Assembly: GCA_002286855.1 (NCBI GenBank)
Contig: NRSV01000112.1
Location: forward strand, 1,525-39,847
DNA length: 38,323 bases
Reading direction: 5' to 3'
Origin: Bipolaris cookei
Taxonomy: Eukaryota; Ascomycota; Dothideomycetes; Pleosporales; Pleosporaceae
Under the pieces are notes generated by a model. That model did not search any database. It saw nothing but the letters and a program-made list of their open reading frames with translations, and had not been told where the DNA came from. Below are positions 19,657 through 29,002 of the stretch, in pieces. How positions within the stretch are numbered: the stretch's first letter is position 1; each line of letters opens with the position of its first letter. The translations under genes were made by a program, and so were the position numbers.

Positions 19657-21089
19657 TTACGATATACGCACAAGTTAATAAGGCTGAAACTAGTTAACTA
19701 GTGAATGTACATAAATTTGTGATTAGTTAGCGAAGGTCGCAGATTCTTGAGTTGCTTGGTCGGTTCCGGCACATCAGGATGTCTGTCACGAATGGATGGA
19801 CGTTAGTTAGAGCATAAAGATATAATTGTCGTAGTTCAAGCAAGGCTGCACATCAATTCACCGTACCGAGATGTGCGACACTATTTTAAGTGATGCCTCA
19901 ACAAATATTCGCTTCGTAAGCTGCATAGCCACAAGAGCCACCTTCTTAGCAGCCTGGAGTAAATTACACACTAGTTACTCGTATTGTAAGTGCGGGGTCG
20001 GCTCTGCACCAACCGCATTGGGAAGCTGCTGCGATCTGAGGTACCGACCAGGGTGGCAATCAGGCATGAACGAGCGCGCGACAATCGTCACAAAGCTGGT
20101 AGTAACTTCCGATACCCATCGTGAGATCAAGAAGCTTAGACGAGTGAGTTTATTAACTTAACAGAGTCCCAGTGGTCAAGCGCCATGCTGTATAGCATGG
20201 GCTTTAGTTTTAGCATAACAGAAGACTTGACTGTGCACGGCGTGTAGGCGTCAACGACGGTGTAATTTTTGTATCTTGAGGCACAAAACTAGGCTAAAGT
20301 AGGCTAAGAAACTATTAACAGAGTATTGCAGATTATTGACACGTCGGAAAACTACAATCGCTTGATCTCAAAGTACCTATTGTCAAAGTGTGTAAGGGGT
20401 GCTGCTTGTTCTACTGTAGTAGACTCAGAGGCAGCTTGATCGAGAGATTCTAGAGAAAGAAGATATGTGCTAGGGGAGAGAGTTAATAGGTATGATTGAA
20501 TCTGTGTGAACTGCTCTATTCAACTACTCTGGTTTCTATCTACTAGCTATTCTACTACTTTCGTAATCTTTAGCGTCGTAGATAGATTAGTAGAGATCGA
20601 TTAATCACAGATATTAATCACGGTATCTGACTGAGATCTTGGTATTTTGACTCTGTGAGATCAGCTGAGTAGCTTAGATCTACAACACCTACTGTCCGTC
20701 TCGCAACGGGGTGCGTCCCGGGTCACAGGGATTGACGTTAGTCTGACCGTACTCATTGATCTGGGAGATCAGGCGATTGCGGACTAATCCTATCGAATAA
20801 ACTGCATTTTCTAAGAGTATCCTAAGCTCCAACAGAACCTAATACCTACATGAACATATTATGCTGAGGATACGGCAGAGAATGCTGCGATAAGACGTCC
20901 ATTTCACGCCTCACTGCACCTGCCTGCTCAACACACAGGAAAGCCACAATCCAATACCGAAATGATCGTGAAGACTCAACTAGCGTATGTTTATTTCCTT
21001 GGCGCAAACACTGTCCCATACATGAGGTCTTCGCTATAAGACTATCCCACTAGACGGTCGCGCTAATGGACGAGGCTAGCGCTGGGTCG
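19657..21089. other. Intergenic; diverged repeat motifs
   Basis: No convincing gene. It holds two diverged copies of the motif seen at 5534-5579: at about 19760-19806 (GGATGGACGTTAGTTAG) and 20696-20744 (CACAGGGATTGACGTTAGT). The stretch from about 20391 (TGTAAGGGGTGCTGC) to 20750 resembles non-coding retroelement sequence, but no flanking duplication or second repeat was found. A perfect 7-bp hairpin (CCATGCT..AGCATGG) lies at about 20184-20201. Confidence 0.4.
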
Positions 21090-21795
21090 TTACTGAGACG
21101 GCTCTTTCTTTGCTAGCGCTGAAACAAATTGCTCAGAGTACGCTGAGTCGACGAATTCGTCAAAGTTGGTCACCTCCTTACCATCTTCTGTAAAGGTCAA
21201 GATCAACGCGTACTCGTTCGTGTAGGGCCCAATCTTGGTTTCCGCTCTACTAGCCGCGTGTATAATACATTTCCGCGCTGCAGCATCATGTACTTCCTCC
21301 TTGACAGTGACCTAAAATCGTTAGTTATGATACAATTGAAGGTTCGGTACGCACTAACGGTAAAGTTCGAGTATAGATGCATGATTTCGCTCAGGTAGGC
21401 CCTGTATTCGGCGTTGCTTCTGGCGGCCCGGTTCATAGAGGCAGGTAATACGCGGTGTTTACAATCGGGTGACCGATATGCCATGATTTCCTCGATGTCC
21501 CAGGCGTTGTACGCTTCTATGACTGCCCGAGCTGTATCCTGCTGAGCTACCAAACTATGGATGTCAGGAGAGTGGTTCAATTGTTGAAAGATTGCATTGG
21601 ATGCAGCGTTGCCGTCTCGCATTGTGTGGGCGTGGAAAGAACATACTTTGGAAGGGCGGTGGTGCTGGCATCGGTGAGACATTGTTTCAAGTCCAAGCCA
21701 ATCCAGACATTGCTCGACTCCGTTTTGGGGCTGGCCAGCGGATGAGAAGCGGCGAAGAACGAGAGCGTCGTAGCAACTATATTGATGAGCTTCAT
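21090..21795 (-). CDS. SnoaL-like (NTF2-fold) protein with signal peptide, 3 exons
   Basis: NTF2/SnoaL-fold proteins include polyketide cyclases; most fungal members have unknown roles. Model: exon 1 21795-21647, exon 2 21554-21359, exon 3 21311-21090, 188 aa. Intron 1 (21555-21646, 92 nt) has donor GTATGT, branch CTGAC and acceptor CATAG. Intron 2 (21312-21358, 47 nt) has donor GTTAGT and branch ACTAAC. All junctions keep frame. Exon 1 begins MKLINIVATTLSFFAASHPL, a typical signal peptide. The domain starts at TARAVIEAYNAWDIEEIMAY and continues SPDCKHRVLP, NFT|VTVKEEVHDAAARKC, NEYALILTFTEDGKEV, FDEFVDSAYS. The secreted N-terminus is the least certain part: a start at 21682 without intron 1 would give a leaderless protein. 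It lies 4.2 kb from the polyketide synthase with transposon remnants between. Confidence 0.75.
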
Positions 21796-23250
21796 AATGG
21801 CTAGTGTGCGAGGCTGGGCTTGTGGTGCAAAGGTGAATTCAGGCTGCGCAGCAGACGGCCTGTTATATGATAACTCAAAGGCTGCATTAGTGGTGACAAC
21901 TGTTACTAGGCCTCACAACTGTGGCCGGATGAGAAATTAGCCCAATTTTCTTGTGCGGTGAGACAAAACAAGAATGTAAACACCAAATAACACATTGGCG
22001 GAACCTCGCAGCGGTACGAAGAAGGCGATGATCTCACCTTCTAAGCAATGATAGTATTCGTCGATAACTAGCGAAAATGGACTGCTTAGGCGTGATGTTG
22101 TCCGTAGCAATGGACATCCGCGTCGTTGCACTGACTGCAACTATGGGTCAGCATCGACTTGACACAGCAAACCAGGTGTTCCAAGCACACATGGTGGACA
22201 TTGCAAGAGTAGTTATGTAGAGGTGAAGCTGGGATGCGATACATAGCATCGTTGCTTAGGAAATATGTAATTTGCTAGTACAGCTGGCGTGAGCATATCG
22301 TTCTCCCCCTCATAGATTAGTCGTCTTATCGACCTTATTGCTTGGTCTAACTGACAGAAGCAACTTTCGTACAGTACATCGTCTGCGCCCAGCTGCAGGT
22401 GTTCGGAAGCTCATCCTGCGTTCGTACGAATCGTCCGCTGACTTTAGCAAGCATACTCTGAAACCACGCTTCCTAGAGCAGTATTAATCTTCAATCGAAT
22501 TTCACAGTTGACAATGACAGATGCTATATTCACGTTGAAGCATCCCTATACTGTCTGAAGACGGAAAAAAGGTCACATGGCTTCAATCCGCAATCAGTGC
22601 TCTAAACGTATGAGCTGCAACAGTGGGCAAGTATGTCTACAACCGTATCAGAAAGAAGCTCGTAGGGACTTGCTCAATCTCGGAATGAGCTTTACTCCTT
22701 AGTCGAAAACCAGAATGTGTCTGCTTGCCCAAGACGTCAGCAAATACGGGCCGATTGTTAGCGAGCGCAAATTTGCTACGCCGCAAGAGAGCGGATGCAA
22801 GTTTCCACCGCCGTGTTAACGTCGGCCCTCGAGGTAGCAGCGCGCACTGCCGAACGCTATTTATGCCAAGAACTCTGGCCTAGAAACTGCGTACATTATG
22901 CAAGATAGAGGAAATCGTCACTGGGCGATGACTTTTTTTCGGAACGCGTGTATGTAAACTGTCTAGATACTTTTTTCGATCGATCCGCGGCAAAATGTTC
23001 GGCGCTCGGCATTATGTTTACGGCAAGCGATGTTGCCGCTTCATCTTGCGTGAAATGACTCGTAGACACTACCTAGGGCTGCACGGTGATTGCGTTCATG
23101 GGCGGAGGCCTTGTGTTCTTTGGAATCTACAAAAACGGTAGATCAGTGCATTGTCGACACTGGTAATGCAACGTGTAACTGCCGGGTTGCGGATGCGATT
23201 TGTGCACAGTGTGTGCTTTCAAGTTCCCAAGCTTAGAGTTCCGAAAAGCA
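21796..23250. other. Intergenic, no gene recognised
   Basis: Upstream of the SnoaL-like gene there is a TATA-like CATATAAC (minus strand, about 21866-21873). The rest has only short unsupported ORFs and no repeat seen. It ends at the target-site duplication of the full-length LINE. Confidence 0.45.
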
Positions 23251-23645
23251 AAGAACGATACACACACACACAATTTATTTACGCCCGGCGGCCGAGCCGA
23301 AAGGGCTACTAACACTAACTTAACTTTACACTTCTTACGCTACGTCTCGGTCTCCTTAGCCCATCTATCTTCTTTGGCTCGCTTCCTCATGTAGCTTGTT
23401 ATCCAATTTAGAGCCCTTATATGGTATCGTGGCACGCTTCTTCTCTATCTACTATTATTCCTCATCAGATGCTCGTGGGTTAGTATTGTTGGTGGCAGAC
23501 TGGCTCAGAGTCGGCTTCTCCAAGAGATTCTCCAAGTGTTCAACGTCCTATCTTCGGCGGCTGAAGCGCTATCTGCTGTTGGTTACACGAGGCTGCTGAT
23601 AAGTTTATGTTAGTATCTATGGTTTACCTAGTAGTTAGTTAGATA

Positions 23646-26600
23646 TTAGTTTGCATCAAGTCTTCGTGTTGCTATTGCGAATCGTATTGTCGCTCGCACC
23701 GCATCCATGTCTGGCGCCCATTTCGCGTCATCTGTCGCTGCTTTGCCGCCTAGGTAGAATGACATGTTTCCTCTGCTGATCTGCGTGCACTGCAGCATTT
23801 CTATCCGCTGTGTCGTCCACTTTCGGCAGCGGAACAGAAAATGCTCCACCGTCTCTGCTGCCTGGCCGCATTCGCATTGGTCTGTTGTTGATGCTTTGAT
23901 TCGGTATCGATACGTGTTCAGCTGTGCCATGCCTGTTCTAAGCTGGGCAAGTACGCTGCTCTCTTTCCGCGAAAGCCCGTCGTACAGTTGTCGCGTGTGC
24001 TTTCCTGGCAGTGCCGTGTCGATTCGTTTGGAATATGCTCCTACGTCTACTGGTATCTTCTTAGCTATGCCTTGCTTACGTGCTATATTATGCGTAGTTG
24101 ATCGCATTCTAGGGAGCTGTGTCTGTGGCCTAGTGTTTGGCCTAGTTGCTGTCTTCGCCTCTCGCTTGGCAAGGCTTGCGAGCTTATTCTCTTCACTTGC
24201 AGGTAGCCATAGCACTGTCAGCATGTTACCGTCTCTTCTTAGTGTTTGTACGGTTTTGTAGAACTGGCTGATGTAGCCTTGCCCCGATTGCTGGTGAGGT
24301 GCTCTGAGTGTGAGCACAGCGGCTTTGTTCCTTGTTATTAGTGCAATGTTGCGAAACCTTAGCTTTGGCAGCCTGCTTAACGCTTCAGCCATTGCTGCCA
24401 ACTCTGCCGAGTACGGGTTCTGTTCCTCTCTCTTGCCCAAAGTAACGGAGAAAGATTGTGTTTCGTTGCTTTGTATGCTGATCGCGCCTCCCATGCCGAC
24501 TACTCCGTTCCGCGCTGAGCTGCTTACGGCGATGCGTACCGCCCAGTTCATTCCTATCTCCTGTGCCGCGTTCTCGACTACGGTCTGCACCCTCTTCTCC
24601 CATGGTGCTAGGACACCTGGTTGGATTGTCTCCATCTGCTCCATCTCTATGTCTTTAAGCGCTTCTGCCACCTGGAACAGCGGCGAGCGGTACTGCCTTC
24701 TGAACTTCCGCATCCGCGATGTGTTTCTTCGCAGTGGGTTCGTCTCAGGCAGCGCGTGAATGTCGGTCCACAGCTTGACGGCCCGCTTCCAGAACCGCTC
24801 ATATGCACTTGGGATGTGCGCCTCTGCCTCTGCTACCCACGTTGCTACCGTGCGGAATGTCCCGACGATCGCTTGTGCACCTATTCTTTGCACCCTGTTG
24901 ATAGGTCTTACAAGCTTGTCTTTGTAGGCGTGCATCCACACGTTCGACGCGTAGTCCACTGTTGGCGCGACCGTTGCCGTGAACAGCTGTCGCGCTACTC
25001 TGGGCGAGAGCCCGCGCAGCCTTCTGAGTTCTAATGCTGCTTCTAGTCCCTTTGCGGCTGCTCTTGCAATGTGCTTGTGGTACTTGAGTCTGGCGTCCAT
25101 GAGCACGCCGAGTATCTTGACGTGGTCCTTGGGCGAGACGCTCTGCCCCTTAATTACGAAGGACTCGGTGGCACTCTTGTACGCCCTGCGAGTAAAGTGA
25201 ATGACAGCCGTCTTTTCTGCTTCAAACGTCGCTCCGCTTCTCCGTTCCCAGTCTAGTGCGTCTTGGATAATAGCGTTGATGCCCACCCTATTGCTTTGCG
25301 CTGTTGGGCCTGTGACCCACGCAGTGAAGTCGTCAACGAACGCGATCGCGCCTCTGTATGTGTCGATAGGTCGCTGCACGAGATCTGCGTTGAAGAAGAG
25401 AAACAGAATTGGCGATAACGGAGACCCTTGCGGCAGACCTGCTTGTGGCAGTCCTTGGACCCTAGAGGCCTGCCCGTTGACCTGGATTGACGCTGTGCGC
25501 TCTGAGCAGAATGCCTCTATCCACTTCAGCAGCTTCTGTGGTATGCCTCGTGCTTTCATCCTCTGCAGTAGTCTCTCTTTACACACCCCGTTGTACGCTC
25601 CTTTGTCATCGAAGCTAATTAGGCTGACAGTCCGCCGACCCCGCCATGCGGTATAAATCTGCTCTTGGAGCAACACTAGTGCTTGCTCGGCTGATCGCTG
25701 CTTGCGTGCTCCAAAGTGGTTAGTAGGTAGAAGCCCGTGTGTCTCTACCATGTGCGAGATCCTCTCTGCCACCACCGACTCTAGCACTTTGCCTAGAGTG
25801 GCCAATAGTGAGATCGGCCTCCATGCCTTTGCGACGGTGTAGTCTTCCTTGCCTGGCTTCTTAAGTGGTATGATCTTGGCGTGTCTCCATTGGCTAGGTA
25901 ACACTCCCTCCTCTAGCGACTGTTGGAATAGCGCAAGCACATGGTCTTTCACTACTGGCCAGACCTGCTTCCATACGATGACTGGCAGTCCGTCGTCTCC
26001 AGGTGCTTTCCATGACTTGGCGGCGTGCAGCTGTCTTTCCACCTCCTCGAGTGTGATGGTCGGCATTTCCACGGGTGCTCTCTGCGGCCTGGCTCCCTCG
26101 TCGTCGATGCTGCTAGGAAGCGGCGGGAAGAATGTGCTGAGCAACTCCTCGGCTTGCTCTTCAAAGTCGCTCGTGGTTTTCCCGTCTATTCTGCGGAGTG
26201 CTGGAACTGTTCCGAACGCCTCGTTCCCCGCCTTCAGATACTTAGCCGCGTTCCAGATGTTGTCGTTGTCCGCCAGGAAGTCATCCCAGTGCTTTCTCTT
26301 CTGCTGTCGAATGGCATCATGGTACTGCTTCGACGCTCCTTTTGCCATCTCTTCTAGGTCCGGCCGAGCAACCCCTGTTCGTCTCGCGGCTCTCGCTTGG
26401 TTCCTCCAGTGCGTGTAAATGCGGCGCAACTGTGTCAGGTCCTGCGTCCACCACCTCTTTGCGTACGGTGACGGCTTGGCCCTGGGTGTTAGTGCATGCA
26501 CCGCCTCCAGCACCACCGCCATCAGTCTGTCGGTCCTCTGCTGCGTCGTGCCCGCTGACGGGGTCCCGCTGAGCGTTCTGGCGATCCTATCGTTAATTGC

Positions 26601-27377
26601 TTTCCACGGTGCGTTCTTGAGTAGAAGCCGCTCTCCCTGCTGCGCCACTGGCACGGAGCTGTCGAAGACCGTCTCGATCATTCGGTGGTCGGAGCCGTGC
26701 TCGGTGTCATGTGCAGCGCATCTTAGTACCGTATCTGCCAGCTCTTTTGACGCTAACACTAAGTCAATTGTCGTCTCGTAGTCTCCGCACTGCCATGTCT
26801 TGGTACCGCGCGGAAGCATACTACTGAGCGCGTGTTCTGTCATCAGGTCGATGATCGGGTCTGCCTCGCCCTGTCTGACCAGCGTCACGTCCTCTCCTCC
26901 CCACAGCTGGTCGTGCTGATTGAAATCTCCAGCCAGCACCACATCCACCACCATGCCGGCCCTTCTTCTTGCATCCTTAATCACTATATCTAGCTTGCTG
27001 CATGCGTCTCGCAGTGCTTGCTGGTCTCCTCCTGGTATGTACACCGACACCACCAACACCCGACGCTCGTGCAGCCGAATGATCGCTGCTGTTAAGTCCG
27101 GTGACTCTACCCGTACCTGTTCCGCCTCCACCTCTCTGTTCACCCATAGCATGCTCCGTATCGGCCACCTTCCTTCTCGCCACGTCGATGGCACCATCTT
27201 GGTCCACTTGTGGTGGAACATGGGCGTCGTCAGCAGCCGACCCTCGATCCTCCGTGCATGTGGCTCCTGGATAGCTACCAACGATACGTCTTGCAGCTCT
27301 TCGTCGTTCATCAAGCTCTCGTGTACTTCGCCTTGCTTTCTAACATTAAGCTGGATCATGCGGAATGCTCTATTCAT
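23646..27377 (-). CDS. LINE ORF2: endonuclease, reverse transcriptase, RNase H-like
   Basis: 1,243 aa that nick target DNA and copy LINE RNA by target-primed reverse transcription. Residues 1-240: APE-type endonuclease with N11, E38 (IQEPH), GDFN at 150-153 and SDH at 229-231. Residues about 495-770: reverse transcriptase with KPGK and WRPISLL (519-525), D590 (SFDDKGAYN), QGSPLSP (650-656) and the catalytic box FVDD at 680-683. Residues about 945-1080: RNase H fold, but expected Asp positions are S952, R1016 and S1068; only E992 is kept. C-terminus: knuckle CECGQAAETVEHFLFRC at 1168-1184. The ATG overlaps the ORF1 stop by 8 nt (ATGAATAG), which suggests termination-reinitiation. All RT and endonuclease key residues are present. 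Confidence 0.95.
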   Translation of the reverse strand: MNRAFRMIQLNVRKQGEVHESLMNDEELQDVSLVAIQEPHARRIEGRLLTTPMFHHKWTKMVPSTWREGRWPIRSMLWVNREVEAEQVRVESPDLTAAIIRLHERRVLVVSVYIPGGDQQALRDACSKLDIVIKDARRRAGMVVDVVLAGDFNQHDQLWGGEDVTLVRQGEADPIIDLMTEHALSSMLPRGTKTWQCGDYETTIDLVLASKELADTVLRCAAHDTEHGSDHRMIETVFDSSVPVAQQGERLLLKNAPWKAINDRIARTLSGTPSAGTTQQRTDRLMAVVLEAVHALTPRAKPSPYAKRWWTQDLTQLRRIYTHWRNQARAARRTGVARPDLEEMAKGASKQYHDAIRQQKRKHWDDFLADNDNIWNAAKYLKAGNEAFGTVPALRRIDGKTTSDFEEQAEELLSTFFPPLPSSIDDEGARPQRAPVEMPTITLEEVERQLHAAKSWKAPGDDGLPVIVWKQVWPVVKDHVLALFQQSLEEGVLPSQWRHAKIIPLKKPGKEDYTVAKAWRPISLLATLGKVLESVVAERISHMVETHGLLPTNHFGARKQRSAEQALVLLQEQIYTAWRGRRTVSLISFDDKGAYNGVCKERLLQRMKARGIPQKLLKWIEAFCSERTASIQVNGQASRVQGLPQAGLPQGSPLSPILFLFFNADLVQRPIDTYRGAIAFVDDFTAWVTGPTAQSNRVGINAIIQDALDWERRSGATFEAEKTAVIHFTRRAYKSATESFVIKGQSVSPKDHVKILGVLMDARLKYHKHIARAAAKGLEAALELRRLRGLSPRVARQLFTATVAPTVDYASNVWMHAYKDKLVRPINRVQRIGAQAIVGTFRTVATWVAEAEAHIPSAYERFWKRAVKLWTDIHALPETNPLRRNTSRMRKFRRQYRSPLFQVAEALKDIEMEQMETIQPGVLAPWEKRVQTVVENAAQEIGMNWAVRIAVSSSARNGVVGMGGAISIQSNETQSFSVTLGKREEQNPYSAELAAMAEALSRLPKLRFRNIALITRNKAAVLTLRAPHQQSGQGYISQFYKTVQTLRRDGNMLTVLWLPASEENKLASLAKREAKTATRPNTRPQTQLPRMRSTTHNIARKQGIAKKIPVDVGAYSKRIDTALPGKHTRQLYDGLSRKESSVLAQLRTGMAQLNTYRYRIKASTTDQCECGQAAETVEHFLFRCRKWTTQRIEMLQCTQISRGNMSFYLGGKAATDDAKWAPDMDAVRATIRFAIATRRLDAN

Positions 27378-28662
27378 GTTGAGGTGGGTATAGCATCCGA
27401 CAGTTTCTGCTGAACGACTCGTGCGGTCCTCCGCAAAGCACGCACTTCATCACTACTTCGCTGCAGCTCTTGTGGTGGTGGCCCTCTTTCGCGCATCTCC
27501 CGCATCTCTGCGCCTTTCGACACTGATACGCTTTGTGGCCGAGCTCCTGGCAGTTGTAGCACTGCCCTGGCCGTGGTCGCTGCTCAAATGCACTTGTTGT
27601 GCCGGACTCTCCGCCTGCATGGAAGAAGCCTTCTGCAATAAGCCTTCTTGCGTCACTTTTCCTGGTCACGTACACCACCATAGATCCGTACGCCTTGGGG
27701 ATGTCTCTCTTACTAAGCCACGCAATCTTGGCGACTGTCGTTCCATTCTCTTCTCCAAAAGCTTCTGCTGCTCCCGCTCTAATCTCGTCTTTCTCGTCCA
27801 ATACTGCTGTTCTCTTGACGTTGTCGATCTTGACTGGGTAGATCTCATCGCGCAGCACGCGCGCGCCTGCGCCAATCTTCTCTGCTGCTCTCTTGACTAG
27901 CTGGTGCTCATCTTCATCTCTGCACGCGATCCTGATCCGGCTCTGGGTCGCATGGTCAACGGTGACCGCCCGGCATCGCCAGTTTTCTCGGTTCTCCATT
28001 GTGCGCATCTCTTTTTCAACGGCTGCTCTGACCGATCCTGCTGATAATCTGCTATTTTCGCTATCTGCCCTAGAGATGTCTACAGTGACGCTGGGCACGT
28101 CGATAGAAGCGAGGTTGGTTCTGGTAGTGTGCTGCTGGCTTGCTAGCGGCACGGCTGTGGCGTTTAGTCCTGCGGGTGCGCTTGTGGACGCTACCTCAGC
28201 CCAGGTACGCGTACCAGAGGTTGTTGCCACGAGGTCATCAACGCGTGTCTTCAGCTCAGCAATCTCGTCAATAAGTCTCACATTGTGGTCAATAATCGCT
28301 TGCTGGTTCTTTCTAATCTCTCTTGTTTCGCGTTCGAGGTTCTGGATCGTTTCATTCTGCTGCTGGATGATCTTGGTTAACGCAGTAAGTAGATCTTTGT
28401 TGGTGGCGGCGGTCTTCCTGGCTTGACGGGTAGGTTGGCTGCTTTCGATCTGGATAGTGTCGGAGTCGTCGGCTGATAGGTCTAGCTGTAGTGGTCGCCC
28501 GCGGTAGTGTTCGTTTTGCTCGATAGTGTTTCTTGTGCGCCTCTTTAGTGGTGCTGGTAGCTCGGTTGACAGGGATGTCGCTTCGCGGTCGCGGTCGCGG
28601 TCGCGTTCCGGGGTCGAGATTGCCATCTCTCCCACGCGTCCAGATCGCAAACTCCTGGGCAT
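27370..28662 (-). CDS. LINE ORF1: gag-like nucleic-acid-binding protein
   Basis: 430 aa, start ATG at 28662. The first ~75 residues are polar, with an Arg/Asp repeat (DRDRDRE) encoded by a GCGGTC run. Residues about 85-150 are a coiled coil (IIQQQNETIQNLERETREI), probably for multimerisation. The middle is a putative RNA-binding region. The C-terminus has three zinc knuckles: CYNCQELGHKAYQC from 368, CGRCAKEGHHHKSC, and CVLCGGPHESFSRNC. It is predicted to coat LINE RNA. It overlaps ORF2 by 8 nt at its 3' end. Confidence 0.92.
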   Translation of the reverse strand: MPRSLRSGRVGEMAISTPERDRDRDREATSLSTELPAPLKRRTRNTIEQNEHYRGRPLQLDLSADDSDTIQIESSQPTRQARKTAATNKDLLTALTKIIQQQNETIQNLERETREIRKNQQAIIDHNVRLIDEIAELKTRVDDLVATTSGTRTWAEVASTSAPAGLNATAVPLASQQHTTRTNLASIDVPSVTVDISRADSENSRLSAGSVRAAVEKEMRTMENRENWRCRAVTVDHATQSRIRIACRDEDEHQLVKRAAEKIGAGARVLRDEIYPVKIDNVKRTAVLDEKDEIRAGAAEAFGEENGTTVAKIAWLSKRDIPKAYGSMVVYVTRKSDARRLIAEGFFHAGGESGTTSAFEQRPRPGQCYNCQELGHKAYQCRKAQRCGRCAKEGHHHKSCSEVVMKCVLCGGPHESFSRNCRMLYPPQHE

Positions 28663-28804
28663 ATACAGTAGCGTCGATTATCTCCCCGTCACAATCTGGT
28701 GAATTCTTGTCTTTGGTTCTTTGATCACTCACGCGCCCATACAGTCATGCGTAAATGTCGCCAAAAGCAAGATACTCCTATTTGAGAAGTTTTGTCAAGA
28801 ACGA

Positions 28805-29002
28805 TACAGTTGCTAGCGATTGCGGCTTCACCCCTGCGCACAGCTGCGCAACGGTTTTGAACTGTCTCACCCTCCGTATATGGCTTAGCGCTAGATGTTT
28901 GCTACGGAATAGTCGATGTGATTGGTCAGTTATCGATCTAACGATGACTGATATTGTTGAATGCTGCGCGCAGAGGTGAAGCTGCAATCGCTAACAACTG
29001 TA
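28805..29002. mobile_element. MITE, family 1, copy 2
   Basis: 198 bp including flanking TA, with ~40-bp imperfect terminal inverted repeats (TACAGTTGCTAGCGATTGC outer end). It is nearly identical to the reverse complement of 11185-11382. The full LINE's target duplication covers its first four bases, so the MITE was there first. Confidence 0.92.

Larger units (their letters stand above)
23263..28796 (-). mobile_element. Full-length LINE (Tad1-like non-LTR retrotransposon)
   Basis: 5,534 bp bounded by an exact 12-bp target-site duplication (AAGAACGATACA at 23251-23262 and 28797-28808). The 5' UTR is about 134 nt, followed by ORF1 (gag-like) and ORF2 (endonuclease-RT-RNase H-like), then a 383-nt 3' UTR ending in a TG-repeat tail (CA repeats on the plus strand). 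Both ORFs are open and no RIP-like stops are visible, so the insertion appears recent. The right duplication overlaps the first bases of the MITE at 28805, so the LINE inserted at a pre-existing MITE edge. Assignment to the Tad1 group is from ORF organisation and general motif resemblance. Confidence 0.93.

Noticed and set aside
20161..20225. tRNA-like hairpin (GTGGTCAAGCGCCATGCT...AGCATGGGC)
   Set aside because: No T-arm GGTTCGAATCC-like sequence and no pairing acceptor stem; only one stem is convincing.
20391..20750. Possible solo LTR starting TGTAAGGGG
   Set aside because: No 5-bp flanking duplication and no second LTR or primer-binding site recognised.
21203..21682. Unspliced SnoaL-like reading frame ending at 21203
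   Set aside because: After NFT the frame departs from the family; removing the 47-nt intron restores a full domain ending at 21090.
26977..28426. Several 70-180-codon frames opposite or shifted within the LINE
   Set aside because: They overlap conserved ORF1 and ORF2 domains and lack motifs.
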